Shown here piece by piece: positions 42,445 through 52,439 of a stretch of DNA of 64,000 nucleotides. The notes beneath the pieces are model-generated. The model was not told the DNA's origin. It did no database searches and saw only the letters and a program-made list of their open reading frames with translations. The number at the start of each line of letters is the position of its first letter. The stretch's first letter is position 1. The translations under genes and the position numbers were made by a program. Origin of the DNA: Lucinisca nassula (taxonomy: Eukaryota > Mollusca > Bivalvia > Lucinida > Lucinidae); assembly GCA_963580285.1 (NCBI GenBank), contig OY757025.1, positions 117,121,900 through 117,185,899 of the forward strand, given 5' to 3'.

Positions 42445-44564
42445 ACCTTTACCACTCAGGGATTTTGTGAATTTCGCTGATTTTCACAGTGTTGCGCCTG
42501 ACAGCAACTTCAACTAGCCATTGTTTCATAATGGATAGTCTGTTTTACACCAGACTCGGTATGAATGTTCATTGGGCAGTAGCCTTTCAAATGCAACCTT
42601 TCATGACTTGAAAATTGTTGTCATGGTAAAGAGGGGGCATCTCAAAGTTGGCAAAAAGTGTGATTTCACATGCATTTTTGACCACATTTAAATCTTCACA
42701 CAGCTGTCAAGGCAACAATTGAGGTGTTTGGCACTGGCCATTTTCACTCTTTGCAGCATGTTTTATCAGCATCAATTTTCAGGCATTTTTGACCCCAGAC
42801 ACCCTCAGATATAAATTTTAGTGGCCGGTTGGGCCATACACCCAAAATTTTTCGGGATGTGAGGAGGGCGTTGCCCACCTTCAATCCCCCCTAGAATCTT
42901 TTTAGTGGGGAGGCGCGCGAAAAAACAGGTCACTTTTTTGCCCAACAAATCCTAAAGCAAACATAACTATCCAGGGGTAGAAATGCAGATTTTAGGTGCT
43001 TCTGGGGCTTCAAATGGGGGGGGGGGGGGGTGCAAACACGTAAAAACACGTATCTGAGTGGGAAAGGGTTAATTGAAATCTGGGAACATACTGAATTTTA
43101 GTCTAAAATACATTAATTATATCTGAAATATTGTTTCTTGCAATAAAATGATGAAAAAACATTATTTTGGTCAGTTGGGATTTTCTTCATTAACCCTTTA
43201 CCACTCAGGGATTTTGTGAATTTCGCTGATTTTCACAGTGTTGCGCCTTACAGCAACTTCAACTAGCCATTGTTTCATAATGGATGGTCTGTTTTACACC
43301 AAACTCGGTATGAATGTTCATTGGGCAGTAGCCTTTCAAATGCAACCTTTCATGACTTGAAAATTGTTGTCATGGTAAAGAGGGGGCATCTCAAAGTTGG
43401 CAAAAAGTGTGATTTCACATGCATTTTTGACCACATTTAAATCTTCACACAGCTGTCAAGGCAACAATTGAGGTGTTTGGCACTGGCCATTTTCACTGTT
43501 TGCAGCATGTTTTATCAGCATCAATTTTCAGGCATTTTTGACCCCAGACAACCTCAGATATAAATTTTAGTGGCCGGTTGGGCCATACACCCAAAATTTT
43601 TCGGGATGTGAGGGGGGCGTTGCCCCCCTTCAATCCCCCCTAGAATCTTTTTAGTGGGGAGGCGCGCGAAAAAACAGGTCACTTTTTTGCCCAACAAATC
43701 CTAAAGCAAACATAACTATCCAGGGGTAGAAATGCAGATTTTAGGTGCTTCTGGGGCTTCAAATGGGGGGGGGGGTGCAAACACGTAAAAACACGTATCT
43801 GAGTGGGAAAGGGTTAATTGAAATCTGGAAACATACTGAATTTTAGTCTAAAATACATTAATTATATCTGAAATATTGTTTCTTGCAATAAAATGATGAA
43901 AAAACATTATTTTGGTCAGTTGGGATTTTCTTCATTAATTAACCCTTTACCACTCAGGGATTTTGTGAATTTCGCTGATTTTCACAGTGTTGCGCCTGAC
44001 AGCAACTTCAACTAGCCATTGTTTCATAATGGATGGTCTGTTTTACACCAAACTCGGTATGAATGTTCATTGGGCAGTAGCCTTTCAAATGCAGCCTTTC
44101 ATGACTTGAAAATTGTTGTCATGATAAAGAGGGGGCATCTCAAAGTTGGCAAAAAGTGTGATTTCACATGCATTTTTGACCACATTTAAATCTTCACACG
44201 GCTGTCAAGGCAACAATTGAGGTGTTTGGTACTGGCCATTTTCACTGTTTGCAGCATGTTTTATCAGCATCAATTTTCAGGCATTTTTGACCCCAGACAC
44301 CCTTAGATATAAATTTTAGTGGCCGGTTGGGCCATACACCCAAAATTTTTCGGGATGTGAGGGGGGCGTTGCCCCCCTTCAATCCCCCACTAGAATCTTT
44401 TTAGTGGGGAGGCGCGCGAAAAAACAGGTCACTTTTTTGCCCAACAAATCCTAAAGCAAACATAACTATCCAGGGGTAGAAATGCAGATTTTAGGTGCTT
44501 CTGGGGCTTCAAATGGGGGGGGGGGGTGCAAACACGTAAAAACACGTATCTGAGTGGGAAAGGG
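42445..44564. mobile_element. Trimer of a piggyBac-like MITE
   Basis: Three nearly identical elements lie at 42445-43068, 43194-43813 and 43943-44564. Each is flanked by TTAA and has inverted ends CCTTTACCACTCAGG and TGAGTGGGAAAGGG. Two nearly identical spacers of about 117 bp separate them. The repeat period is 749 bp. TTAA targets and CCC-type ends are the hallmark of the piggyBac superfamily. No transposase is encoded. Outside the array the sequence joins CAACCCC-TTAA-ACCCCGCTG, which looks like an uninterrupted M element. Confidence 0.88.
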
Positions 44565-44718
44565 TTAAACCCCGCTGTATATTGATAAACATTGGATTAC
44601 AGGGGTGTACATTATTTTTTTTTCTTCTTCTTCTTCTCCAAGACATAGGTGGATGATACTCGATAGAAAATGAGGTGGTTCTAACGAACACCCACAACAT
44701 ATGCTTAAAATGTAAATA

Positions 44719-44967
44719 ATTGTTTGTTTGTTTGTTTGAATTGAGGTTTGACGTACCCATCAACACTATTTAGATCATTTTTGAGACGTCGCTTCCAATT
44801 TCGTGGGACTTTTACCCGACATTGAGATGAAGCCCTGCCGCCCAATGAAACCAAAAGGGCTTATGCACTGGGCGGTCCGACTCGCATCACATTGCCTGGG
44901 CAGGCTAAGTCCAGTTTCAGATCTGCATGGAAGATCTATTTCTCCAATGCCCGTTGAGCGAGGGCAA
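44719..44967 (-). repeat. SINE B, internally deleted
   Basis: In antisense, with losses near 44830 and 44905. The head 'CAATGCCCGTTGAGCGAGGG' is diverged. Confidence 0.8.
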
Positions 44968-45119
44968 TAAGTGTAAATAAGAATAATATAAGATTTTTTT
45001 TTTCATAAGAAAATTTACTGTTTTGGTTAAAAAAAATGCCTTGTAACATCGTAATGAAAATATAGATTAGCATATGGCAATTTTTTGGTAGCATACCCAA
45101 TATCAACTCGAGGGACGAA

Positions 45120-45155
45120 GGCCCGGGGGGGGGGGGGGGGGGGGGGGGGGGGCTG
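45120..45155. repeat. Poly-G run
   Basis: About 30 consecutive G. It generates a proline run in a spurious minus-strand frame. Confidence 0.9.
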
Positions 45156-45501
45156 ATATGTGTCGAGAGCTGATGTGGCGTTTGATATGAAAATGCCATA
45201 TCAAAATCTATTTATCATAAACGTTTTTCCGTTTGGACATGTTGTTATGCTTTTATGTTTAAAGCTCTTCTAAAAGCAAAGCAAATTTACGGCTGAAAAG
45301 CAAAGATAAGTTGGCATTGTCTAGACATGGCTGTGGAATAGGTTATTTTTAAATTCCAAATACGGAGAAAAACATTGAACACTGAAGATAATTGATTATA
45401 CTCCTTTATTTACATTTTCGTCACCAATTTTTATGGTTATTTTCAGGCAGGTCACATTCTGCAGACCGTGACATCAGGTCATTCGCCTGGGGTGTGATAC
45501 T

Positions 45502-45796
45502 TGTTTTGTTTGTTTGATTTGACGTCCCAGTCAATACTGTAAAGGTCATTGTGGAGACGTTGCTTCCAATTTTGTGGGACTTTTACCCGACACTGAGATG
45601 AAATGACATCTCAAGCCCTGCCGCCCAATGAAACCAATAGGGTTATAAGCATGGACAGGCCGACTCGCACCGCTTTGCCTGGGCAGGTTTTGATCCTCTA
45701 AGCGATTTACCAGTACTCGTGTGCGGGTCGGTTTCAGCTCTGCGTGGAAGCATCATGCAGCCCATATATTTCTTCAAGCCCCGATGGGCGGGGCCG
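45502..45796 (-). repeat. SINE B with perfect TSD
   Basis: Full length in antisense, flanked by 14-bp TGGGGTGTGATACT at 45488-45501 and 45797-45810. Confidence 0.94.
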
Positions 45797-45959
45797 TGGG
45801 GTGTGATACTGCTCCAATGGGTAATTATCTGACTTGTATAGTGTGGTATGGGTGTGTGATATGGCTTTTGGGATGTCAGCATGGCGTCATTTGCTTGTGA
45901 TACGAGCACGGATTCCTCGATAGAATCGCATATTCAAAGACAAAGTACATGTATTATCG

Positions 45960-46312
45960 TCGAGTCTGAGAATGAAATTACGCTATGTAATAAATTCAGT
46001 AATCCACTAGTGGATTCAATATGCAAATTAGTTAGATACGCCCCGTAACGCTACATGAACCACGTCTTTAACGACGGGCCATTTACAAAATGCGGAATAT
46101 TGACATTTTTTTGTAAAACAATCGTGAATAAAACTCGTTTTAAATGTCATATGATAAATAGAGTCTTGCATTCGAGCTCATGTATTATTGAATTTATTAA
46201 ACTCGCTGACGAAAAGGCATAAAATGCTCGTCGAAGCCTCGTATTTTGCACCTTTCCTCAACTCGTTTTATAAATTCATTAATACATGAGCACTCATGAA
46301 AGATTCTTTATA
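45960..46312. mobile_element. Palindromic MITE, family P
   Basis: From 'GTAATCCACTAGTGGATTCA' to 'AGCACTCATGAAAGATTC', with central arms 'GGCATAAAATGCTCG' and 'CTCGTATTTTGCACC'. It lies in intron 2 of the peptide gene. Confidence 0.82.
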
Positions 46313-46544
46313 ACTAATATTGAGCCAGCGCATGACAAAATCTACAAGAAGGCTTGAGCGACCAGCGAATACTCAGATCATTCGCGCAGTCTGATCGGAG
46401 TCTTCGCAGATCGCATGAACCTACTATAGGCTAATATCTAATCAAACAGACATAAGCAAAAGGTCTTGTCATAGTGGATGGGTCTCTGCTGGTCACACCG
46501 TTCTTAGTGTAGGTTTTGCCATGCGCCGGCTCTTATTTAAGAAA

Positions 46545-46935
46545 TGAATTTCATTTTTCTGCTGTTCATGAAAATATGAACGCAGTGGGTCGCGTGCAAA
46601 GTAAATGAACCCCAAAGGGGTTCATGTAAACTTTGCTAGCGACCCGCTGTCGTTCATACTTTCATGAAAAGCCGAAAAATTAAGTTTATTTTTTATATTT
46701 ACATTCTTTGCCCCTCAAACTGGGCGAAAAAATTCTTATAGGGCAAATTTTTAGAGCTGAAAAACATTTACACACTGATTTTCTACAAAGAGCGGAAGGG
46801 CGTTGACGTGACCAACGCCCGTAGAGAACAAAGATTTAGACTGACGTCACTTGACGTCACTGAAAATCATGTGACTCGATGCGTTCATTGACTAGGTTTT
46901 CATTAGGCTTTACACTTGAAATGTAAATATTATGT
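46545..46935. mobile_element. Foldback element H
   Basis: The hairpin at 46565-46670 has arms 'CATGAAAATATGAACGCAGT' and 'CTGTCGTTCATACTTTCATG' around an AACCCCAAAGGGGTT turn. The body continues to 'GAAATGTAAATATTATG', ending about 30 bases before the acceptor of the peptide gene's last exon. Confidence 0.78.
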
Positions 46936-46965
46936 GACAAAGCTAAATAATAACTTCCTTTACAG

Positions 46966-47050
46966 GTTCATCAAGACAGCCTGGATGTTTCATCAACACC
47001 AGTGGGAGCTGCTTTATTCTGAGAGTATCTTGAATAAATATGCTTAAATT
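46966..47050 (+). other. 3'-untranslated last exon of the peptide gene
   Basis: It begins GTTCATCAAGACAGCC after the acceptor and carries AATAAA at 47033-47038, followed by T-rich sequence. The end at 47050 is estimated from the signal. Linking it to exon 2 is an inference from paired donor and acceptor quality and the polyadenylation signal. Confidence 0.5.
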
Positions 47051-47112
47051 TATGCTTTTAGTTTTTCTCTTTCTATTTATGACACACAATCACCCTATCG
47101 AAGGGTATAGGT

Positions 47113-47400
47113 TTGTGTCGAGGTTTAACGTCCCCGTCAACACTATTTAGGTCATTTTGGACACGTTTGGTGGGACTTTTTTCAATTTTGTGCGACATTT
47201 CAAGAGGTACGGGGCCACACAAACTCATTTTAGCCTAATTAGGCTGTGTCCTTAAAATGAGGTCAATATCAAGTACTGTTTCTCTCATCCTAGTAAGGCA
47301 ACCGGTAAGAAGCCAGCCATTGGTTCAGGAGGTCACTGGTCGTTTCGCCCGTGAGTCGTTTCGCCCATGAGTCGTTTCGCACTGAGTTGTTCGCGGCCCT
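47113..47400. repeat. SINE B tail fragment and GTCGTTTCGCCC repeats
   Basis: 47113-47195 is a SINE B tail and middle in antisense. At about 47337-47395 'GTCGTTTCGCCCGTGA' recurs three to four times in tandem, a terminus-like array reminiscent in style of the GGCCCC motif array at 16267. Confidence 0.55.
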
Positions 47401-47639
47401 GAATTAGCTTGATGCAGTATATTGTTCCAACCTATCAAAGACTTGGTTAGATTTTGATGAACTTGATCTGATTTCTAAGGTCACTGACTTTCAAAAGCTG
47501 TCATATCTGGACCAAAGACCAAAAATAGATTGTTTGTGCCCTTTCTCCTGAATGAAATTATGACTTGTTGTCAGACATGGCACACTATACCACTGCAACT
47601 TAACAAAGACTTGATAAGATTTTAGTAACTTGATAGATA

Positions 47640-47936
47640 TGGAACCCCGATGGCTCGTTTACCACGACTGAGTGGAACCCGTTTCTTGATCACTTGTAAA
47701 TTCTTCTACCCTTAGCCCCAGACCAGAAATAGTGAGAGATAATTTTGGAAGATTTTCTTCTTTTATCTTTAACACGTATGTTGTGTGTACTCATTAGAAT
47801 CGCCTCTTCGAGGCGATTCTAATGATTATACACAACAAAAATTTATTTTATAGGACATTGAAACGATATCTAAATTATTTCCATTATTTCTTTTATGATT
47901 AACCTTTAATAGCTCGAACTACCCCTGTCCCGATTA
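47640..47936. mobile_element. Mariner-like MITE relative, diverged
   Basis: 'CGATGGCTCGTTTACCA' near the left, the central hairpin 'CATTAGAATCGCCTC/GAGGCGATTCTAATG', and 'TAGCTCGAACTACCCCTGTC' at the right. It is cut at the right by a SINE B. A right-end fragment recurs at 48315-48478. Confidence 0.65.
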
Positions 47937-48315
47937 ACGGCCCCCGCCCATCGGGGCTTGAAGAGATATATGGGCTGCATGGTGCTTCCACGCAGAGCTA
48001 AACCCGACCCGCACACGAGTACTTGTAAAACGCTAAGAGGATCTAGGCCTGCCCAGGCAAAGCGATGCTTATAAACCCTATTGGTTTCATTGGGCGGCAG
48101 GGCTTGAGATGTCATTTCATCTCAATGTCGGGTAAAAGTCCCACACAATTGGAAGCAACGTCCATGCTAATAAACCCTATTGGTTTCATTGGGCGACAGG
48201 GCTTGAGATGTCTTTTCATCTCAATGTCCGGTAAAAGTCCCACAAAATTGGAAGCAACGTCTCCAAAATGACCTTTACAGTGTTGACGGGGACGTTAAAC
48301 CTCAAATCAAACAAA
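47937..48315 (+). repeat. SINE B with internal 97-bp duplication
   Basis: Full length, but the block from 'GCTTATAAACCCTATTGG' to 'GGAAGCAACGTC' is repeated in tandem (from about 48065 and about 48162). Confidence 0.9.
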
Positions 48316-48679
48316 AAGCCTTTATTTTATAGAACATCGAAAAGATATACATAAATTATTTCCATTATGCCTCCTGGTCTGGTACTATGCTTGACCCTTA
48401 AAAGATCGCACTACCCCTGTCTCGAACAAAGTTTCGAGGTACCGAAGGTGTTCCAGCTATTGAAGTTCTACTTTCGGGTACAATGTTGTGGTTAGACTTG
48501 GTACACTATATCATTTTAACCTATCAAAGGCATTATTGTTGCGTCTCTGTGGCGCCACGCTGATATTGACTTGCAGTTCGGCAATACCTTCTGTCCTTGA
48601 AGCAGTAAGAGTAGATGGGGAATGTTCTTCTTTCTTTCTTTCTACTAATACTGCGATCGGTCACATTTGGCCATTACTC

Positions 48680-48965
48680 GCAGGTGTATATTACATACAC
48701 TCCAGGTTTGCAGGATGAAAGCCTACACAGTAATCATGTAATTATGGTAGGGTTCTTTAACCTGCACAGGGGATGGTTCTCCCTGCACAGGGTGCCTCCA
48801 GTTAACGTCCCGATCCGAAGGACGGTGCACTTAATGACATTCATCCCTGCAAATGATGCCAATGGAGCGTGTTCGGACACCGAAATTTTATCGCCGCTGC
48901 CGGGGATCGAACGAGGGACCTCTAGCATCCAAGGCAAGTGCACTATCCACTGAGCTATCACGCTT
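48680..48965 (-). repeat. SINE D, full length
   Basis: On the minus strand, the head 'GTGATAGCTCAGTGGATAGT' is an A-box-like start, with B box 'CGTTCGATCCCC'. The body matches 33478-33780. Frames of about 100 codons on both strands are spurious. Confidence 0.88.
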
Positions 48966-49089
48966 TTCTGTTTCATCACTTTCTTTCCACATCTTTTTGC
49001 TCCCCTATCCCTTTCTTTCATCTCCTCTACTATCTATTCTGTCTTTTCATTCCTTGACGTGATGTTAAAACCCCAACGCAATCAATCAA

Positions 49090-49810
49090 GACATGATTAG
49101 ATTTTTGTGACCTTGATGAATTCATGAACCATCAAGAAAAGACGCCTATATATGTCTTCCTTGTTCATGACACATCGTCCAAGTATGATGTATGCACCTG
49201 TGAAGTTTCATGATTATATTCCATACGGTTTAGGAGTTATGGCCCGGACACGGTTTACTATTTGGTACTAAGTCAAGGGCAGATAATTCAAAAACCAAAA
49301 ATGCAAGAGTTGTCTTCCTTGTTCATGACACATCGTCTCAGTGTGATGAGTGCACCTGTGAAGTTTCATGAATATATTCCATACGGTTCAGGAGTTATGG
49401 CCCGGACACGGTTTACTATATGGTACTAAGTCAAGGGCAGATAATTAAAAAACCAAAAATGCAAGAGTTGTCTTCTTTATTCATGACACATCGTCTAAGT
49501 GTGATGAATGCACCTGTGAAGTTTCATGAATATATTCTGTACGGTTTAGGAGTTATGGCCCGGACACCACATACCATTTGACTATATATGGATGTAAGTC
49601 AAGGGCAGATAATTCAAAAACTAAACAAGCAGGAGTTGTGTTCCTTGTTCATGACACATCGTCTCAGTGTGATGAATGCACCTTTGAAGTTTCATGAATA
49701 TATTCCGTACGGTTTAGGAGTTATGGCCCGGACACGATGTCGGGATGGACGAACGAACGGACGAACGGACGAACAGGGGTAAAACTTAATGCCCTTCCGC
49801 TATTCTTCGA
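49090..49810. repeat. Minisatellite, about 158-bp units, four copies
   Basis: 'CACATCGTC' recurs at 49171, 49329, 49487 and 49655, with 'CACCTGTGAAGTTTCATGA', 'GGAGTTATGGCCCGGACAC' and 'AAGTCAAGGGCAGATAATT' between. The end is a (GGACGAAC)n run and a 'CGCTATTCTTCGAATAG' hairpin. Confidence 0.88.
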
Positions 49811-50465
49811 ATAGGCGGGGGCATAAATTACAGGACAATGTGCGAGGTGTTCCTATCCCCCTTAAATAAAGGAATTTAAGTTGGTCAAACAAAACCGTCC
49901 AACTCTCCGTTCTGAACCACTTTCTTTTAGTTGATGTAAGTGCGTTGATGGTTCACACTGATTTGTAGCCTACATACGATTAAGATAATGCGAGATGACA
50001 TATGTGGGGGTTATCCAACGAACACGCAATCTTGACAGACAAGCTTGTTTCTCTGGCAGACTTTGCAGGTTTGATAACGAATGACCCTGTATCGTACGTC
50101 TAGGTGCGAAACTGAGAAACCGGCATGTAACACAATCCGCTATCAATGTCAAGCTGACTTTATCAAAATATTCAATTTTGTGAATTCCAGCATAGAAAAA
50201 CGCTTCTAAACAAAATATCTTGGAACCACTACATTAAATTTTGGTATAATTTTATGAAAAATTGACCAAGGCTGTAAGGTCACTGATTACGTAGGCCTAA
50301 TTGGCCCAAACTAGCTAGTATGGTCCAGGAAAACTGTACACTCCATACGTTTTTGTTCCGTGGTGTATTCTTTGCTTCCAAAGGAAAAACTCTTTTTTAG
50401 TACACATTTGAAACCCTCCTCCCCACCGCACCCGCTTGTCTGCTGATCATATCTAGGCAGTAGTT
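49811..50465. other. No gene seen
   Basis: No coding exon, splice pair or repeat family is recognised. Confidence 0.4.
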
Positions 50466-50782
50466 ACCGGCCCCGATAGCTCAGTTGGTAGGGTGTCCGC
50501 TCCAGGGAACGGGAGGTCACGGGTTCGATCCCAGGCCGCGACATACCAAAGTCGTTAAGAATGGTACTAGCTGCTCCTCGCTTGGCACTCAGATTTACGG
50601 GGTAGAGCTAGGACTGGTCGACCCAGTGTCAGGATAATGTGACTGGGTGTGGTATCATGTAATGTTTCTGGGACATGATACTTCAGTGAGGCAGCACTAT
50701 AAAAGTGAGCATTGAGCTCCCTGTCGCAACCAGACACCGTCGTGATATGACTGAAAAATTGTTGAGAGCGACATTAAACCCG

Positions 50783-50875
<93 letters not shown>
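50466..50875 (+). repeat. SINE C ending in (CA)n
   Basis: tRNA-like head 'CGATAGCTCAGTTGGTAGGG' with B box GGGTTCGATCCC, the SINE C body, then 'GACATTAAACCCGAA' leading into about 45 CA repeats (50784-50875). It sits against a mariner-like MITE, whose left end is missing. Confidence 0.9.
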
Positions 50876-50878
<3 letters not shown>

Positions 50879-51182
50879 ACAGGGGTTGTTCGTGCCATTG
50901 AGGTTACTGTCAGGAGGCATAACGAGATACTTTAACGTCCCCGTTGTAACGTCGGTGTTCTATAATGAATATGTATGCTGTGTGAACTCATTAGAATCGC
51001 CTCATCGAGGCGATTCTAATGAGTGCACACAGCATATATTTGTAAGATAAAAGACTAAAATCTCCTTAATTATCCCCCACTATTTCTTATGTAGGCGATT
51101 TCGCTAGGGGCCCAAGAATGTGTTCGACTCATCCATGGTAAACGAGTCATCGGTGTTCGAGCCATCAAAGTTCTACTGTACA
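50876..51182. mobile_element. Mariner-like MITE, left end missing
   Basis: It matches 31490-31789: 'GAGACAGGGGTTGTTCG', a perfect hairpin around 'TTAGAATCGCCTCATCGAGG', and the right end 'GAGCCATCAAAGTTCTACTG' followed by TA. Confidence 0.8.
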
Positions 51183-51571
51183 TGGTATTCAAGCCAATCA
51201 CGGTTGATAACTTTGCTTCCTTCTTTAATTGCACACCGGTGGATAAGGCCTCAGATTCTACGACGGCTCCAGCGTAACGGGCTTACATAGAATCAAAATT
51301 TAATTTTATGTAATGGTGGTCGGTACCTGCTGCTCTGTCTCTGGTCGGGCCCATCGGAGTTTAACTGTTAGTTTCCTCTTACTCCAGTATTTGTTATTTT
51401 TTTGCTGTCGAGTCCTCACTGTCGCTTCATCTCTGTGGTTGTTTGATTTTTGTGTTCTCGGAGATGTTGCACTAATTTCTTAGGGAGCCTTCATGCGGAC
51501 TGAACAATTTTTGTCTAAATCGCGACGGAAGTAAGAACGAGGATTGCGGACGCGTAAACTCGAATTACCAC

Positions 51572-51602
<31 letters not shown>

Positions 51603-51674
51603 ACACCCCGATCCCCAATGAAATACTTTTCACTGATCCTTCTGTCGCGGTTTATTTTTTTATCATATGACGTC
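51183..51674. other. No gene seen; C-run and (CA)n
   Basis: A poly-C run at about 51573-51588 followed by a short (CA)n. No coding exon recognised. Confidence 0.4.
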
Positions 51675-52140
51675 GCGTCTGAGAGTGTAATAACGCCATG
51701 TAATATTTTCGATAATCCACTAGTGGATTAAATATGCAAATTACCTAGATACGTCCCGTAACGTTACATGTACGACGTCCTTAACGACGTCGCGTTTATT
51801 AACATTTTTGTTAACAATCGTGAATAAAATGCGTTCTAAATGTCATATGATAAATAGAATCTTGCATTCGTGCTCATATATTATTGAATTTATTAAACTC
51901 GTTGAGGAAAAGGGATAAAATGCTCGGCAAAGCCTCGCATTTTATCCCTTTTCCTCCACTCTTTTAATAAATTCAATAATACATGAGCACTCATGTAAGA
52001 TCCTCTATATCAACAATTTATTAAACTCGTTGAGGAAAAGGGATAAAATGCTCGGCAAAGCCTCGCATTTTATCCCTTTTCCTCCACTCGTTTAATAAAT
52101 TCAATAATACATGAACACTCATGTAAGATCCTCTATGTAA
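51675..52140. mobile_element. Palindromic MITE, family P, with duplicated centre
   Basis: Preceded by 'GTAATAACGCCATGTAATAT', it runs from 'GATAATCCACTAGTGGATTA' to 'AACACTCATGTAAGATCCTC'. The central palindrome ('GGGATAAAATGCTCGGCAAA' and its partner) with its right arm is present twice in tandem (about 51888-52015 and 52017-52138). Confidence 0.88.
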
Positions 52141-52164
52141 TAGTTCTTTTTTGAGTGTGTGCAT

Positions 52165-52370
52165 CGCTTATAACCTTTTGTTTTGTATAGCCAGTTGCCC
52201 ACTTTGTGAGAAAGTAACTGTCCTTTTGGCTTTCCGATATCGATGTTTCAATTAGGATCTGGATAGTTCATATTTATGCTTCTTTCCCTTTGGTGTTGGT
52301 ATCCTTGATGGGAGCTGTGGGTTAGATGTATCGATCGATTCCTGACCAATTCTTTCACTTCTATTTTCCT
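52165..52370 (-). repeat. Interspersed repeat R, reverse
   Basis: This is the complement of 32100-32260: 'GTCCTTTTGGCTTTCCG', 'TCCCTTTGGTGTTGGTATCC' and 'GATCGATTCCTGACCAATTC'. Confidence 0.75.
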
Positions 52371-52439
52371 TATATTGGTTTTGTGTATCTCTGTGTAATC
52401 ACAATCCGGGCAGATTCAGAATTGTTACTGGTGATACGG

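Larger units (their letters stand above)
42106..46965 (+). other. Intron 2 of the peptide gene (3'-UTR intron)
   Basis: A donor, TAGG/GTAAGA, follows the stop codon by one base (GT at 42106-42107). A good acceptor, CTTCCTTTACAG, ends at 46965. The intron lies after the stop codon; since the stop is within two bases of the junction, nonsense-mediated decay is not expected. It holds the piggyBac-like trimer, SINE B copies, a P element and an H element. Confidence 0.6.

Noticed and set aside
50466..50540. tRNA gene (A and B boxes present)
   Set aside because: The tRNA-like part is the head of SINE C: the same head with the same body occurs at 56229 and 21468, the clover-leaf is imperfect, and TSDs flank two of the three copies. 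The tRNA-like heads of SINEs A, D, E, F and G were rejected for the same kind of reason.
50683..50935. Repeat peptide of His-Thr or Cys-Val
   Set aside because: Translation of the (CA)n tail of SINE C.
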